Made by a program: the position numbers and the translations under genes. Under the pieces are notes generated by a model. It did no database searches and was not told the DNA's origin. It worked only from the letters and a program-made list of their open reading frames with translations. This document shows, piece after piece, positions 17,978-25,817 of a stretch of DNA of 64,000 bases. This DNA is from Parasphingorhabdus litoris DSM 22379 (GTDB taxonomy: Bacteria; Pseudomonadota; Alphaproteobacteria; Sphingomonadales; Sphingomonadaceae), in the NCBI RefSeq assembly GCF_020906275.1, contig NZ_CP086727.1:310001-374000 (forward strand), given 5' to 3'. Numbering within the stretch: position 1 is the first letter of the stretch; each line of letters opens with the position of its first letter.

Positions 17978-18597
17978 AACGGCCGTGCTTCTCCAAATTC
18001 CATCCAACCCAGCCATCTGGGTGTTTTGGGGGCATAATGCCCGCCTTCCTGATGCAGTGCATAGCCTTCTGCTTCGAATAATTTCGAAACCGGGCGATGC
18101 AAATGACAGCCACCAGCGATATGTTTCCATATCGGTTCAATCCGTTGCTGCCATTTTTCGGGCCCTTTGTCGGGCGCCCGACCATGTTCGAGGAACAGGA
18201 TCTTGCCGCCCGGTTTCAGCACCCGCCGCATTTCTTTCAGAACTTGTTTACCATCTTGTACTGAACAAAGCGTAAAGGTGGTGAGCACCGTATCGAAGCT
18301 ATCGTCGGCAAATGGCATCGATTCCCCAATGCCGTCCAAAATGTCCATTTCAAAACCGCGGTCTGCGGCTTCCTTGCGCGTATAATCGAGCAGCTCGGCA
18401 GAGGGATCGAGGCCTGTCAGCTTGTTGACTTTGGCACGATCATAAAATTGCAAATTTATGCCCCCGCCGCAGCCGAGCTCCAGTATGTCCCCCTGCGCCT
18501 TGGGTACGATTTCGCTGCGATCCTTCATCACGGCAGGTTGTGAACAGGCAAATTTTATCAGCCGCGGTACGGCATATTTTTCCCAGAAGTTAGGCAT
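17974..18597 (-). CDS. class I SAM-dependent methyltransferase
   Basis: Cytoplasmic methyltransferase of 207 aa (Methyltransf_11/25 type). Motif I is ILELGCGGGINLQFY, motif II LTGLDPSAELLDY, post-motif SFDTVLTTFTLCSV, and motif III VLKPGGKILFLEHGRAP. The C-terminal region has a His-rich segment (HIAGGCHLHRPV) as in UbiE-like or phospholipid N-methyltransferase-like proteins. The substrate is unknown. Its TGA stop overlaps the ATG of the GIN-domain gene, indicating translational coupling. The repeat cluster lies just upstream. Confidence 0.85.
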   Translation of the reverse strand: MPNFWEKYAVPRLIKFACSQPAVMKDRSEIVPKAQGDILELGCGGGINLQFYDRAKVNKLTGLDPSAELLDYTRKEAADRGFEMDILDGIGESMPFADDSFDTVLTTFTLCSVQDGKQVLKEMRRVLKPGGKILFLEHGRAPDKGPEKWQQRIEPIWKHIAGGCHLHRPVSKLFEAEGYALHQEGGHYAPKTPRWLGWMEFGEARPL

Positions 18598-18668
18598 AAG
18601 CGTGTCTCCCTTCGCAAGATGCGGATGGAACCGGGATATGACCTGTTACAGGAAGTCCGAACGCAGGC

Positions 18669-18785
18669 CCAAAGTTCACACAAATCACAGGGTATTTTCT
18701 GCGAAGGAGGCAGCGTCCAAAGTTCACAATATTCACACACCATTTTTCCAAGCACCGCGCGATCCAAAGTTCACACAAATCACAC
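18669..18785. repeat. three regularly spaced intergenic repeats
   Basis: Three copies of a roughly 21-base element, CCAAAGTTCACACAAATCAC at 18669 and again at 18764, and a variant CCAAAGTTCACAATATTCAC at 18717. Start-to-start distances are 48 and 47 bases, with unlike spacers of about 26 bases. They sit in a 364-base gene-free stretch (18598-18961) upstream of the methyltransferase gene and downstream of the GIN lipoprotein gene. I see no tRNA-like fold and no cas gene; an open frame across it is low-quality and not called. Confidence 0.75.
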
Positions 18786-18961
18786 CCGCTGTTGCTGTCA
18801 GAAACAGGCATGCGTAACGCCGGTTTGAAGACCGTGCCATCGCTCGTCTCGTCATCTCTGATCCGATGATATTGTGCTGTCATGATCGCCCTCCCCAAAG
18901 CCCTTGAAGCAAAGGCTAGCAGAAGGCTATTCCAGTAGGAAAGGGAAATCAGCCTAGGCGA

Positions 18962-19702
18962 TTACCCGCAGGTTATATCACCTGACCCGCGTGACTTTGT
19001 TTTACAGACGGCGTCGCCATGGATGCGGATGTCGCCTGATCCTACGACCGTCGCTTCGACCGCGCCATCAGAAGACAAGGAAACGTCACCGCTGCCAGCA
19101 ACCTTGATCGTCGCGTTTTCTGCTTTCAGCTTCTTGCCGCTAATATCTCCGGATCCTGCGACAGATATAGTGACCTCATCGGCGGTACCAGCAATGGAAA
19201 CATCACCGGAGCCCGCAACTTTGGTGGTGAGCGACGCGGTTTCTAAAGCGGCGACATCGACATTGCCTGATCCGGCAACGCTGATTTTCGCGTTTTCACC
19301 GTTCATATTATCAACTTGCATGTCACCTGATCCGGCCAGTTTGGCGCTTTTCAGAGATGGTGCGCTGACATAGACGGTCGCGCCATTATAATCGCCGCTC
19401 CACATGCCGCCATTTTTCTCGCGACCGATTTTCAGCTGTCCATCGGTAATCTTGTAACGCAGCTGTTCCAACGTGTCGGATTTGCCCTCCGCCCGGATTG
19501 AAAAGTCAGATCCGGTGGTAAAGACAACATTATCTGGTCCGGCCAAGGTCACACCGTCAAATTCGCCAGGATTGGTCGCTGTCGTGCCAATTTGCGTGCC
19601 GTCGGAGAAGCTGCTTTTTCCGGCACTACCGACAGCACTGGCGATCGATCCTTCACAAGCGGACAAAGCAAGTAATGGGATGACAAATAACAATTTCTTC
19701 AT
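18962..19702 (-). CDS. GIN-domain (DUF2807) lipoprotein
   Basis: Lipid-anchored envelope protein of 246 aa with a lipobox (LSAC, Cys16 from the chosen start). The C-terminal half is a ladder of seven strand-turn repeats built on AGSGD/GSGN (for example KVAGSGDVSLSS), spaced about 18-19 residues, a right-handed beta-helix pattern. It is a paralogue of the GIN protein at 17270 with a different anchor. GGAGG lies before the ATG at 19702; the extra codons from a TTG at 19714 are unlikely. Function unknown; adhesin- or matrix-like roles have been suggested for the fold. Confidence 0.87.
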   Translation of the reverse strand: MKKLLFVIPLLALSACEGSIASAVGSAGKSSFSDGTQIGTTATNPGEFDGVTLAGPDNVVFTTGSDFSIRAEGKSDTLEQLRYKITDGQLKIGREKNGGMWSGDYNGATVYVSAPSLKSAKLAGSGDMQVDNMNGENAKISVAGSGNVDVAALETASLTTKVAGSGDVSIAGTADEVTISVAGSGDISGKKLKAENATIKVAGSGDVSLSSDGAVEATVVGSGDIRIHGDAVCKTKSRGSGDITCG

Positions 19703-19809
19703 GGGGCCCTCCAATGTGTATTGTAGAAGTAATACAGCAAGGTGGGCTTGATGGCAAGAGGTTAGGTTAAGGAAAAACCCCTGCTTTTCATGTTGTTATC
19801 GCGACAGAC

Positions 19810-20643
19810 CTATTTTGGTGGCTGGCGCACCGCCAATATATCGCAAGGCAGGTAGGTGATGAGCGCGCGGGCCATGCTGCCCATCATATTGGCGCGGAAA
19901 CCGCTCGTTCCATGTGTGCCAATAACCGCCAGATCGGTATGACGGTCTTTCAAAGCCTTGTGAACAACGCTGCATGTATCGCCATATTCCACACTGTAGG
20001 AGAGATCCTTGCGCGTTTCGGGGGCGATTTTCAGCTCCTCAAGAAATTTCGCCATTTGCAGATGCTGTTCCGTCCGAAATTCTTCCGTCGCGGTTTCGCT
20101 GTGCAGAAAGCCTTCAAAGGGGACATGAAAGGCGTTGATGACATGCGTCTGTAACTGCGGAAACAATGCGGAGCCTTGTTCAATTGCATAAGCTGACGGA
20201 CCGGAAAAATCACTGGCCGCGACGATCCGCTCATAATCAGTAGTCGCGCGGTTTTTCGCAATGAGTATCGGCAGCGGACTGTGGTGGATGATCCGCTCCA
20301 GCTGCGTGCCCATGACCAGGTCGCCGAGCCTGCCAATGCGTGCAACACCGGCGACAATCAGCGCCGCCTTGCTGGCTTCAGCGTGCTCGATAATTTGGCT
20401 GACGACATCGCCGCGCTCAATGATCACATCCGCTGTTATGCCATAGCTGTCGAGATCCAGTTCTATTTCCGCAGCTGCGGCATCCACCGCGGCGCTATCG
20501 TGGCGTCCCTTTTCCAGCACATGGAAAACAACTAGCTTTGCATTTCGGGCTTTTGCCAGTTTTACTGCGCGATCCAACGGGCGGTCACCGCGTGCGGTCA
20601 GGTCTGTGGTCAGAAAGATTGTCTGTTCAGATTGTGTAGACAT
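19810..20643 (-). CDS. universal stress protein, two UspA domains
   Basis: Cytoplasmic stress protein of 277 aa with tandem Usp folds (about 1-140 and 150-277). The second domain keeps the ATP-binding pattern GTHGTSGFRANMMGSMA (G-2x-G-9x-G-S); the first has a degenerate form (GVARIGRLGDLVMGTQ), so probably only the second half binds ATP. Such tandem proteins are usually induced by starvation or respiratory stress. It is separated by 134 bases from the antiporter gene upstream on the same strand. Confidence 0.9.
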   Translation of the reverse strand: MSTQSEQTIFLTTDLTARGDRPLDRAVKLAKARNAKLVVFHVLEKGRHDSAAVDAAAAEIELDLDSYGITADVIIERGDVVSQIIEHAEASKAALIVAGVARIGRLGDLVMGTQLERIIHHSPLPILIAKNRATTDYERIVAASDFSGPSAYAIEQGSALFPQLQTHVINAFHVPFEGFLHSETATEEFRTEQHLQMAKFLEELKIAPETRKDLSYSVEYGDTCSVVHKALKDRHTDLAVIGTHGTSGFRANMMGSMARALITYLPCDILAVRQPPK

Positions 20644-20777
20644 GGGGGTAAGTCTTTCAAAAGATTATATTATGTAACTGTCTGTAAAGTGCAGTATCAT
20701 GCACATGGATGGATTGTTAAATCGATTGATGGCGTAGCTTTCGATAGCCCAGGTCTATGTTGGAATGTTGCTCGTCT

Positions 20778-22505
20778 TCAGCCTTCCGAGGCTCTGTCCG
20801 TCTGCCAGGTCCTTTGGTCATCGACGATGGCGCGGGCGGCTTCTTGCGGAAAGCCGATATTGGTGAGCAGTTGCTCGCACAGTTCGAGACTGGCTTCGAC
20901 GGTTTCGGGCACAGCGCTTTTCGCGCCACTGGCACGGAGATTTTCCGCATGGCCAACATCACAGGCGCGCGCGATAATCGGAATATGCGGCCAGTCCTTA
21001 TGCACGGCCTTGATCACATGTTCCGCCGATTCCGGCGCATCCATTGTCGTGGCAAAAGCCGAAGCCCGTTCTATGCCAAGATGTTTGAGCAACTCCGGCT
21101 GACTGGCATCGCCAAAAAATACCGCGGCGCCCTTGGCCCGCTCTGCAGCAACCAGATCGGGATCGCTGTCGATGGCGACGTAGGGAACACGCTGTTCTTC
21201 GAGCAGCTGGGCCAGCAAGCGGCCAACCCGGCCGAAGCCGCCGATGATGACAGGATGTTCGTCGTCCACGCTCGCCGCCACATCACCATTGCTGGTTTCG
21301 CGTTGCCTTATGGCCTCCCCAACCCGCCGGCCCGCGATAGCGAGCAACGGAGTCAGGAACATCGTGACGATAACAACCAGCAACATGAATTGCGCAATTT
21401 CCGGATCCAGCAAGGCAAAGGATAGAGCAGCGGCAATGACGACAAAGGCGAATTCCCCGCCCTGGCTCATCAAAATTGCTGTTTCCGCTGCGACATCTTT
21501 GGACAGCCGGAACGCGCGGGCGAGAAGGTAAAGGATGATGCCCTTGATCAGCAGCAGACCCAGAGCGGATAGCAATACCCATTGGATATCCGCCCAGACG
21601 GCCAGGATATCGAGGCTCATCCCGACCGAGATGAAAAACAGGCCAAGTAAAAGGCCTTTAAACGGTTCGATATCGCTGGCAATTTGATGCCGATATTCGG
21701 TGCCTGCAAATAACAGTCCGGCGAGAAACGCACCGAGCGCCATCGACAGGCCAGCCAGCGCCGTCAGCGCAGCGGTAATCAGGACAAGCAAGATGACCGC
21801 GGCCATGAACACCTCTCGGCTGCCGGTGCCGCCGACAAACCGCAGGAACGGGCGCACCGCCACACGGCCGACAATGAAGATCAAGGCGATCACAAGGCCT
21901 GCTTCACCAATCGCTTTGAACGCGGCAAATGCCAGGGAACCTTCAACCGTGGCACCGGCAATGCCGACGAAGAATAATATCGGCACAACGGCGAGATCCT
22001 GTAGCAGAAGCACACCGAAACTGGAGCGGCCTGCCGGGGCGCTGAGTCGGCGGGTCTCTGTAAGCAATTGCATCACCAGTGCGGTAGAGGATAGCGCAAG
22101 GCACAATCCAAAAATCGTCGCAGCGACCAGAGAATTACCAAAGGCATAGGCAATGCCGCCAATCACCAGGGCGCTGACCGTAACCTGCGCCGTGCCAAAG
22201 CCGAAGACGAGCCGCCGCATGCCCCAGAGCTGCGCAATCGATAGCTCCAGACCGATAGTGAAGAGCAGGAAGATAACCCCCAATTCGGCAAAGCGGCGAA
22301 CGCCTTCAACATCGTCAATGACCATCAGCTCCAGCACCGGGGTCTCGCCGACCAGCCGTCCGACCCCGAACGGCCCGATTACCAGACCAACAAACAAAAA
22401 GCCGAGCACGGCGCTGATCCCCGCTTTACGGACCAGCGGAACGACCAGGCCAGCGGCAACCAGGAAGATGATAGTTTCCCTGAGATAGGGGATTTCAGGA
22501 TGCAC
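20778..22505 (-). CDS. CPA2 monovalent cation:proton antiporter (KefB-like)
   Basis: Inner-membrane antiporter or K+ efflux system of 575 aa. About 12 hydrophobic segments occupy residues 1-385, including FLLFTIGLELSIAQLWGMRR and the GLCLALSSTALVMQLL motif characteristic of Kef proteins. A cytoplasmic RCK (TrkA-N) domain follows (about 400-520) with the nucleotide-binding GFGRVGRLLAQLLEE and FFGDASQPELL. A C-terminal Ala/Glu helix completes it. Glutathione gating, as in KefB/C, cannot be asserted from the sequence. It probably serves K+/H+ balance under electrophile or alkaline stress. Confidence 0.9.
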   Translation of the reverse strand: MHPEIPYLRETIIFLVAAGLVVPLVRKAGISAVLGFLFVGLVIGPFGVGRLVGETPVLELMVIDDVEGVRRFAELGVIFLLFTIGLELSIAQLWGMRRLVFGFGTAQVTVSALVIGGIAYAFGNSLVAATIFGLCLALSSTALVMQLLTETRRLSAPAGRSSFGVLLLQDLAVVPILFFVGIAGATVEGSLAFAAFKAIGEAGLVIALIFIVGRVAVRPFLRFVGGTGSREVFMAAVILLVLITAALTALAGLSMALGAFLAGLLFAGTEYRHQIASDIEPFKGLLLGLFFISVGMSLDILAVWADIQWVLLSALGLLLIKGIILYLLARAFRLSKDVAAETAILMSQGGEFAFVVIAAALSFALLDPEIAQFMLLVVIVTMFLTPLLAIAGRRVGEAIRQRETSNGDVAASVDDEHPVIIGGFGRVGRLLAQLLEEQRVPYVAIDSDPDLVAAERAKGAAVFFGDASQPELLKHLGIERASAFATTMDAPESAEHVIKAVHKDWPHIPIIARACDVGHAENLRASGAKSAVPETVEASLELCEQLLTNIGFPQEAARAIVDDQRTWQTDRASEG

Positions 22506-22619
22506 AGTCAGGCCTCGGCTAGAATGCTATGGGGTCTGTATAGGCCGATGGTATGCGCCCTTTCTCGGCGTTTCAAGGATATTGCGGTAGCGTTGGCGAT
22601 AGATTTATCATTGAGATTC

Positions 22620-22718
22620 CGGCTTGGAATTGATTTCGATCAAGAGCTTGGCTCTCGATCTGCACTGCTACGCGATCCTACCGGCGCGCTCTTTGCGGTG
22701 CTGCAACCCAAAAGCTGA
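22620..22718 (+). pseudogene. possible remnant of a glyoxalase/VOC protein C-terminus
   Basis: About 32 codons read SALLRDPTGALFAVLQPKS before a stop, which resembles the DPxGAxFAxxQP ending of VOC-superfamily proteins. Nothing VOC-like precedes it in any frame, and the frame upstream runs antiparallel into the antiporter start. If real it is a decayed gene end; chance resemblance remains possible. Confidence 0.3.
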
Positions 22719-22827
22719 AAACCAGGCCCCTTGTGGACCAGATTATATTTGCATGATCGGCGCTTGTCCCTAATTTAACGGCAGCTTGATTGGACAGAAT
22801 CGGCGCGGGACAGTTGCAGACTCTTTG

Positions 22828-23523
22828 ATGCTAAAAGTTGCCAGTTACAATATCCACAAAGCGATCGGGACCGACCGGCGGCGCAATCCTGGCCGCGTGA
22901 TTGATGTGCTGAACGAGCTTGATGCAGATATCATCACTCTGCAGGAAGCGGATCGCCGTTTTGGAGCGCGGGCAGCCGCCATCCCGGCCTTGTTGCTGGA
23001 GCAATATAGCGACTATCGCGCCATTCCGCTGGATGTGCAGACTGACTCGATGGGCTGGCACGGCAATGCGATATTGGCGCATAAATCCGCGCGGATCATC
23101 GCCCATGACATATTGCATATACCCTATCTGGAACCGCGCGGCGCGGTGATGGCGCAGATTGCGATTAACGGTTTTGACCTGTCGATATTCGGCATGCATC
23201 TTGATCTATCGGGCCTCTGGCGCCGCCGCCAAGCTGCTGCCATTGTAAAGCTGGCGAAACAATATGGAGAGGATCGATCGACAATATTAATGGGCGATCT
23301 CAACGAATGGAGCGCCTCTGGTGGATGTCTTCATGATTTCAGCCGCAGCTATAATCTGGTTGATTGCGGGCGCAGTTTCCATTCGCGCGGGCCAATTGCC
23401 CGGCTCGACCGGATCATGCATTGTGATCGGTTGAGAGCGGTTATGGGTGGTGTGCATTATAGCGCTTCGGCGCGTAAGGCATCGGATCATCTGCCGGTTT
23501 GGGCACACATGGAATCGGCTTAA
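22828..23523 (+). CDS. endonuclease/exonuclease/phosphatase family protein
   Basis: Mg-dependent phosphodiesterase fold (EEP, DNase I-like), about 231 aa. Motifs in order are KVASYNIHKAIG (Asn), DIITLQEADRRFG (catalytic metal-binding Glu), MHLDLSGLWRRRQ, LMGDLNEW (Asp-x-Asn), LDRIMHC and ASDHLPVWAH (catalytic Asp-His). No signal peptide. Family members cut nucleic acids, phospholipid headgroups or sugar phosphates, so the substrate is open. The ATG at 22828 gives the normal N-terminus; a TTG at 22786 would add 14 residues. It converges with the TetR gene, 20 bases apart. Confidence 0.87.
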   Translation: MLKVASYNIHKAIGTDRRRNPGRVIDVLNELDADIITLQEADRRFGARAAAIPALLLEQYSDYRAIPLDVQTDSMGWHGNAILAHKSARIIAHDILHIPYLEPRGAVMAQIAINGFDLSIFGMHLDLSGLWRRRQAAAIVKLAKQYGEDRSTILMGDLNEWSASGGCLHDFSRSYNLVDCGRSFHSRGPIARLDRIMHCDRLRAVMGGVHYSASARKASDHLPVWAHMESA

Positions 23524-23543
23524 CAGCACGATCAAATATTGGC

Positions 23544-24185
23544 TCAGGGTTTGTGGATCAGCATCCAGGCATCGACGGCCCGTGTGGCGCGTTTTTCTTT
23601 GTCCGCAGCGGACAGTTTCATTACATGACCATAGCGCATGAACAGGTCCATGCGGCCCATGACCAGTCCCGCGAACATTTCGGCCGATGCGGTAATATCG
23701 TCACTTTGAATCTCGCCCTTCTCGATGGACAGTTGGAGTAAGTTTGAGAGATCCTGCAGCAACCGGCGTGGACCATTGTCGAGAAAACGCTCACCGATTT
23801 TGGGATCGCGAGTAACTTCGGCGCCCAATATACGTTCAAAGCGGATCATCTCATCCCGCATCAGGAAGTTCATCATACCAAGCGCAGCGTGGAGCAAAAC
23901 ATCTCGCAGGCTTTTATTCTCTAAATTTTCGACAGTGAAATTTTGACGCATATGGGAGCATTCTGTCTGAACCACTTGGACAAAGAGATTCTCTTTATCG
24001 TTGAACCGGCTGTAAATTGTCACTTTGGAAACCTGCGCACGGGCTGCAATGGCTTCGATAGTGGCCGCTGAAAAGCCATTGGTAAAAAATTCAACGCGCG
24101 CGGCTGCCAAGATATCAGCAATTTTGCGCCGGCTCGCTGGTCGGCCGGCCAAGCTATGTGCTTGATTAGTGTCCGCATCTGTCAC
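23544..24185 (-). CDS. TetR/AcrR family repressor
   Basis: Repressor of 213 aa. Residues about 18-65 are the TetR helix-turn-helix (IEAIAARAQVSKVTIYSRF), and the C-terminal AefR/AcrR-like ligand domain ends near LIHKP. It is divergent from the OprM-adaptor-RND pump starting at 24321 and almost certainly represses it and itself through the palindromes at 24222-24256. Ligands for such proteins are usually the pump substrates. Confidence 0.9.
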   Translation of the reverse strand: MTDADTNQAHSLAGRPASRRKIADILAAARVEFFTNGFSAATIEAIAARAQVSKVTIYSRFNDKENLFVQVVQTECSHMRQNFTVENLENKSLRDVLLHAALGMMNFLMRDEMIRFERILGAEVTRDPKIGERFLDNGPRRLLQDLSNLLQLSIEKGEIQSDDITASAEMFAGLVMGRMDLFMRYGHVMKLSAADKEKRATRAVDAWMLIHKP

Positions 24186-24221
24186 GGCAATTCCCTTCTG
24201 TATAATGTCTCTCTAGCAAAG

Positions 24222-24256
24222 TGAACGCGAACGTTCAAATAAAACGTTGACGTTCA
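24222..24256. promoter_or_regulatory. AcrR-type operators in the divergent promoter
   Basis: A palindrome TGAACGCGAACGTTCA (24222-24237) is followed by a second one, AACGTTGACGTT (24243-24254), that shares the CGTTCA half-site 19 bases further on. The second contains TTGACG (24247-24252), a good -35 for the plus-strand efflux operon, so repressor binding would block RNA polymerase. The position midway between the TetR gene and the pump supports this role. Confidence 0.65.
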
Positions 24257-24320
24257 TTTATTTCGGTGGCACTTAATAAGGGCTTGGCAGTTCCCAAGCC
24301 GCTGAAACGGTGCCCCTATT

Positions 24321-25817
24321 GTGAAAAATCAATCCGTCAGAGCAATTCTATCATCCGGAGCGCTTTTGCTGCTGGCGAGCGGCTGTGTCAGCATGGCGCC
24401 GGATTCGCGAGCGCCCGAGATCGCTGCCGGGGTGCCTCAGCAATATGACAAGGTGGTCGCAAGCGGGGCCTATGAGCCGGCGCAGTGGTGGACATCTTTT
24501 CAAGATCCGATTCTTGATGCGCTGCTCGATGAAGCTTTAGCTAAAAATCTTGATCTTGCAGAAGCAGCCGCCCGGCTGCGCGCAGCAGAAGCACAAGCGC
24601 GCGTGTCCCGCAGCGGCCTTTTCCCGCAGGTCAATGCTGAGCTTGGCAGCAGCTATTCCGATACGCCTACTGCTGGCACCGGATTTGGCGGCGGGGCCGG
24701 CGGTTCGCGCTTTCAGGTGGAGAGCTATACATCGGGCCTGGGCTTTTCTTACGAGGTCGACCTTTGGGGCCGCTTGCGCAATGATGCCCGGTCCGGGCGC
24801 GCAGATGCGATCGCGGCCGCTGCTGATTTGCAGGCCGCACGTCTCGCCGTAATGGCAGAAACGATCACCACCTATTTCGATATAGTCGATGCCCGGGATC
24901 AGATTGCCCTGACGACCAGGATTATCGACGTGCTGGGCGACCGGGTGGAGCAGACCGAAAATCGCTACAGGCGCGGTTTGGCGTCATCTTTCGAACTCTA
25001 TCAGGTGCGTCAGGATTTTCGCAATATCCAAGCCGGATTGCCGCAGCGCGAACGACAGCTGGCTGCGACCGAGGGGCAATTGGCGGTGCTGATCGGGCGC
25101 TATTCCGATAATATGGAAGAGTTTCTCGGTCAGAAACTTGCGCCTCAGCTGGTTTTTACGCCGATTCCCTCTGGCCTGCCTATTGATCTGCTGGCGCAGC
25201 GACCGGATATTTATGCGGAAGGGCAACGCCTGGAATCGGCGCGGTTTAATCTCGGTGCCCGAAAGGCCGAACGCTTCCCTTCGATCAGCCTGTCTGCCGG
25301 CACCGGAACACAGGCCGGAAACCCATCAGGCCTTTTCGACATATTTGACAAATGGATACTCAATCTGGGTGCCAATCTGACTGCGCCGCTCTTTCAAGGT
25401 GGTCGGATAAGGGCAAATATCGAAGCGGCAGACGCACAATATGCACAACAGGCGGCAGTCTATGCGCGGACCGTATTGACCGCGTATCAAGAAGTGGGCG
25501 CGGCCATTGAAGGCTATGAAGAAGAGCGGCAACGGTATCGCTTTCTCTTTTCCCAGCTCGAAGAAGCGGACGCCGCCGCGCAGCTGCAATCGCGCCGCTT
25601 TGCCACAGGTGTAGGCAGCTATATTGACTATCTTGATGCGCTACGCGCGCAATATCAGGTGCAGTCATCCCTGTCTTCGGCGGCGCGAGATGTAGCTCTG
25701 GCCCGTCTGGCGGTGCACCGCGCGCTTGGCGGCAGCTGGGATGCAAAACCAGCGGCTGCACCCGTTGCTGATGACGACACAGCGGTCCCAGCATCCGAAA
25801 TTGAAGGAGACAAATAG
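24321..25817 (+). CDS. efflux outer-membrane channel, NodT/OprM family
   Basis: Outer-membrane lipoprotein channel of the tripartite pump (498 aa). A lipobox (LLLASGC, Cys22) precedes the WWTSFQDPILDALLDEAL opening typical of NodT/OprM proteins, and two outer-membrane-efflux repeats follow (about 60-260 and 270-470), with LDLAEAAARLRAAEAQ and the GGRIRANIEAADAQ segment. The C-terminus is Ala/Asp-rich. Its TAG stop shares a base with the GTG start of the adaptor gene, so the pump genes are coupled. Confidence 0.93.
   Translation: MKNQSVRAILSSGALLLLASGCVSMAPDSRAPEIAAGVPQQYDKVVASGAYEPAQWWTSFQDPILDALLDEALAKNLDLAEAAARLRAAEAQARVSRSGLFPQVNAELGSSYSDTPTAGTGFGGGAGGSRFQVESYTSGLGFSYEVDLWGRLRNDARSGRADAIAAAADLQAARLAVMAETITTYFDIVDARDQIALTTRIIDVLGDRVEQTENRYRRGLASSFELYQVRQDFRNIQAGLPQRERQLAATEGQLAVLIGRYSDNMEEFLGQKLAPQLVFTPIPSGLPIDLLAQRPDIYAEGQRLESARFNLGARKAERFPSISLSAGTGTQAGNPSGLFDIFDKWILNLGANLTAPLFQGGRIRANIEAADAQYAQQAAVYARTVLTAYQEVGAAIEGYEEERQRYRFLFSQLEEADAAAQLQSRRFATGVGSYIDYLDALRAQYQVQSSLSSAARDVALARLAVHRALGGSWDAKPAAAPVADDDTAVPASEIEGDK

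Noticed and set aside
18669..18785. A small CRISPR array
   Set aside because: Only three 20-base units with a variant middle copy, no dyad typical of CRISPR repeats, and no cas gene nearby.
18590..18898. 102-aa minus-strand open frame across the repeat cluster (CDLCELW-type peptides)
   Set aside because: The frame is just the translation of the repeats and has no ribosome site or conserved fold; repeats explain it better.
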